Source: JBKHBT01 sp046542255 (lineage in GTDB: Bacteria > UBP14 > UBA6098 > JBKHBT01). From it: a stretch of 7,144 bases of DNA. The first letter of the stretch is position 1; each line of letters begins with the position of its first letter. Positions 5,883 to 7,144 of this stretch are shown here, piece by piece. The notes beneath the pieces are model-generated. The model was not told the DNA's origin. It was given only the letters and a program-made list of their open reading frames with translations, and ran no database searches. Made by a program: the position numbers and the translations under genes. The stretch spans positions 1-7,144 of the forward strand of contig JBKHBT010000132.1 of NCBI GenBank assembly GCA_046542255.1, in the 5' to 3' direction.

Positions 5883-7144
5883 TTAGCTCTGCTCGTGGAT
5901 TGTCCATCCAGTTGTCCAGTCATCGGAAGGATCTACGCCGCCGAGGAAGCTTGTTGCATCGAACCAGCTATCGTCTGGTGTTTTGACTTCATAAGAAAGT
6001 GCATTGCCAGTTGGGGCATAGTTAGGATTAGAAAGATTCCATGGGTCGGATACTGGTGTTGTAGAGTCTTCCCAAAGGTTTCTACCAGAGACATAATCTG
6101 TTATGTTCCAGGTATCGTCATCATCTTTGAAATCGACATGATTGTCTGCAAAAATAACATAATCGATATCCAGGTCGCCTGCATCGGCATTGTTATGTGT
6201 AACTTCATCATCGATATTCAGGCCGCCTTTTGAGAAGCCAGCAATGATTCCATTATAGAATTTGCCTTTGGAGCCGGCACGGATAAGTGCACCATAATCG
6301 GATTCTGTGGTTTCGTCCATATCATTATCGCCAAGAAGCGTGAAGTTATAGATGGTTGGATTCGAGAAAGGCATTGCATCATTGTCATCGCCATTATTAT
6401 CGAATTCAAAGCCCTGGTCGGCATCATCGCCATATTGCTGTACCACGACATATTGAGCACGACCGGTCCAGCCATCGGTATAGTCGAAGCTGTCATCGGC
6501 ATTTCCTGTGAGAAGGACATATTTGATATCGCATGTGCCGCCGAAGAATTCGATACCATCGTCTTTATTCATGTGTACCTGAATATATTCGACAGTTGTA
6601 GCATCGCCAACGCCCTGGAAAGCGATTCCATTAAGCTCATTATCCGGTGAAAACTCTTTGCCTGCGAATTCAACACGGACATAGCGGAGTACGCCAGAAT
6701 TGTCATGAGGGTCTGTGCCGCCGTATCTGCCGCTTCCGCCTTCGCCTTCTGCTGTGGTTCCGGTATTCAAAGGAGCATTACCATTGATTACAAGCCCACC
6801 CCAGTCTGCGCGTGCGCGGGAGCCGACTTCCTGGTCAGAAGTCATAACAATTGGATTATCGCGAGTGCCTTCTGCCATTATCTTGGAGTTCTGGCGAATG
6901 ATAAGTGTGCCAGTGGTCGATTTTTCCCCATAGATTTTGCATCCTGGCTCGATGGTGAGAACTGTTTCATCGGTGCCATTGCCCACAAATACTGCACCAC
7001 TGAGGAGATATTCCTTATCGCCTTCTAATGTAGTATTTTCTGTGATTTCACCTGATAAGGTGGTGATTGTTGTGTCATCATTGTTGTCATCGTCATCATC
7101 ATCGGAGCAACCGACGAATGAGACGAGAAGAATTGCGATGAGTG
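5883..7144 (-). CDS. Surface lipoprotein with predicted beta-helix domain, 5' end cut by the window edge
   Basis: The frame is open to the right edge and gives 419 residues; the start codon lies beyond it. The first visible residues, LIAILLVSFVG followed by cysteine (codon 7109-7107), are a lipoprotein signal peptide with a lipobox ending VGC. The mature protein has 408 residues. Cysteine is followed by S, six D, NN and DD, an acidic tether resembling the Bacteroidota surface export signal. Counting from that cysteine, the body shows VLTIEPGCKIYG (50-61), MAEGTRDNPIVMTSD (78-92), WGGLVINGNAP (103-113), YGG (129-131), DDGIEFFGG (183-191) and DDSFDYTDGW (205-214), and ends near DDWTTGWTIHEQS. 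These motifs are those of a large, uncharacterised family of secreted proteins in Bacteroidota and related phyla, with a right-handed beta-helix-like pattern. The aspartates suggest calcium binding (inference). A GTG at 6986 is internal, not the real start. Ligand and role are unknown. Confidence 0.88.
   Translation of the reverse strand, partial: LIAILLVSFVGCSDDDDDDNNDDTTITTLSGEITENTTLEGDKEYLLSGAVFVGNGTDETVLTIEPGCKIYGEKSTTGTLIIRQNSKIMAEGTRDNPIVMTSDQEVGSRARADWGGLVINGNAPLNTGTTAEGEGGSGRYGGTDPHDNSGVLRYVRVEFAGKEFSPDNELNGIAFQGVGDATTVEYIQVHMNKDDGIEFFGGTCDIKYVLLTGNADDSFDYTDGWTGRAQYVVVQQYGDDADQGFEFDNNGDDNDAMPFSNPTIYNFTLLGDNDMDETTESDYGALIRAGSKGKFYNGIIAGFSKGGLNIDDEVTHNNADAGDLDIDYVIFADNHVDFKDDDDTWNITDYVSGRNLWEDSTTPVSDPWNLSNPNYAPTGNALSYEVKTPDDSWFDATSFLGGVDPSDDWTTGWTIHEQS
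7074..7106 (-). repeat. GAY trinucleotide tract encoding the acidic tether after the lipidated cysteine
   Basis: On the minus strand this stretch is TCC, then six GAT/GAC codons, AAC AAT, and GAT GAC. It encodes S-D6-N-N-D-D immediately after the lipobox cysteine. The GAT/GAC mixture makes it an imperfect triplet repeat. Slippage by whole units would keep the frame while changing the tether length. Confidence 0.7.

Noticed and set aside
5895..6233. Cysteine- and isoleucine-rich open frame antisense to the lipoprotein
   Set aside because: It mirrors the aspartate- and glycine-rich codons of the real gene; it has no ribosome binding site and no family resemblance.
6984..6986. GTG as the start of the beta-helix protein
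   Set aside because: The same frame continues upstream without a stop through a signal peptide, lipobox cysteine and acidic tether to the window edge, so this GTG is an internal valine.
1..7144. CRISPR array, insertion sequence, phage or toxin-antitoxin genes
   Set aside because: I saw no direct-repeat/spacer pattern, transposase motifs, terminal inverted repeats or small coupled toxin-antitoxin pair. The tRNA is not flanked by an integrase or an obvious repeated attachment site.

Overview
The window looks like a piece of chromosome from a Gram-negative, double-membraned bacterium, most likely of the Bacteroidota/FCB superphylum in the broad sense. The evidence is an LptF/LptG permease, a TonB-dependent receptor with an N-terminal CarboxypepD_reg-like domain, and a lipoprotein whose cysteine is followed by S-D-D-D-D-D-D. 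That last pattern matches the surface lipoprotein export signal described in Bacteroidota. Two genes carry strong GGAGG-type ribosome binding sites, and the tRNA has a TTGACA-type promoter candidate. Both are less typical of classical Bacteroidia, so a related lineage such as Cloacimonadota, Marinimicrobia or Ignavibacteria is possible. This placement is inference. Most of the DNA is AT-rich; the lipoprotein gene at the right is visibly richer in G+C.

Layout, left to right. A possible tail of a plus-strand gene (3-74, weak) overlaps the 3' end of a minus-strand LptG-like permease (54-1127, GTG start). A 167-base divergent spacer (1128-1294) holds a promoter candidate for a plus-strand tRNA-Arg(CCU) at 1295-1368. 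Without a visible terminator, a membrane-anchored TPR protein (1427-2104, GTG start) and a TonB-dependent receptor (2108-4165) follow. The receptor meets a minus-strand gene tail to tail with a 4-base overlap. That minus-strand pair is a two-module DUF4389 membrane protein (5079-5765) and a DUF72 protein (4162-5079), joined by a TAATG stop/start overlap. Upstream of the pair a rho-independent terminator (about 5818-5854) ends the minus-strand transcript of a large surface lipoprotein (5883 to beyond 7144). The lipoprotein gene is cut by the right edge, so its start codon lies outside the window.

The theme is the cell envelope. LptG-like permeases extract lipopolysaccharide from the inner membrane. 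The TPR protein resembles YfgM-type periplasmic helpers of the Sec translocon. The receptor sits in the outer membrane, and the lipoprotein is probably displayed outside it. DUF4389 and DUF72 have no firmly established function, and their tight coupling suggests a shared one. I see no mobile element, CRISPR array, rRNA or phage gene, and no gene-free stretch longer than 300 bases. I see no clearly novel multi-gene defence or mobile system. The most interesting points are the coupled DUF4389-DUF72 pair, the export-signal lipoprotein and the tRNA-led envelope operon.
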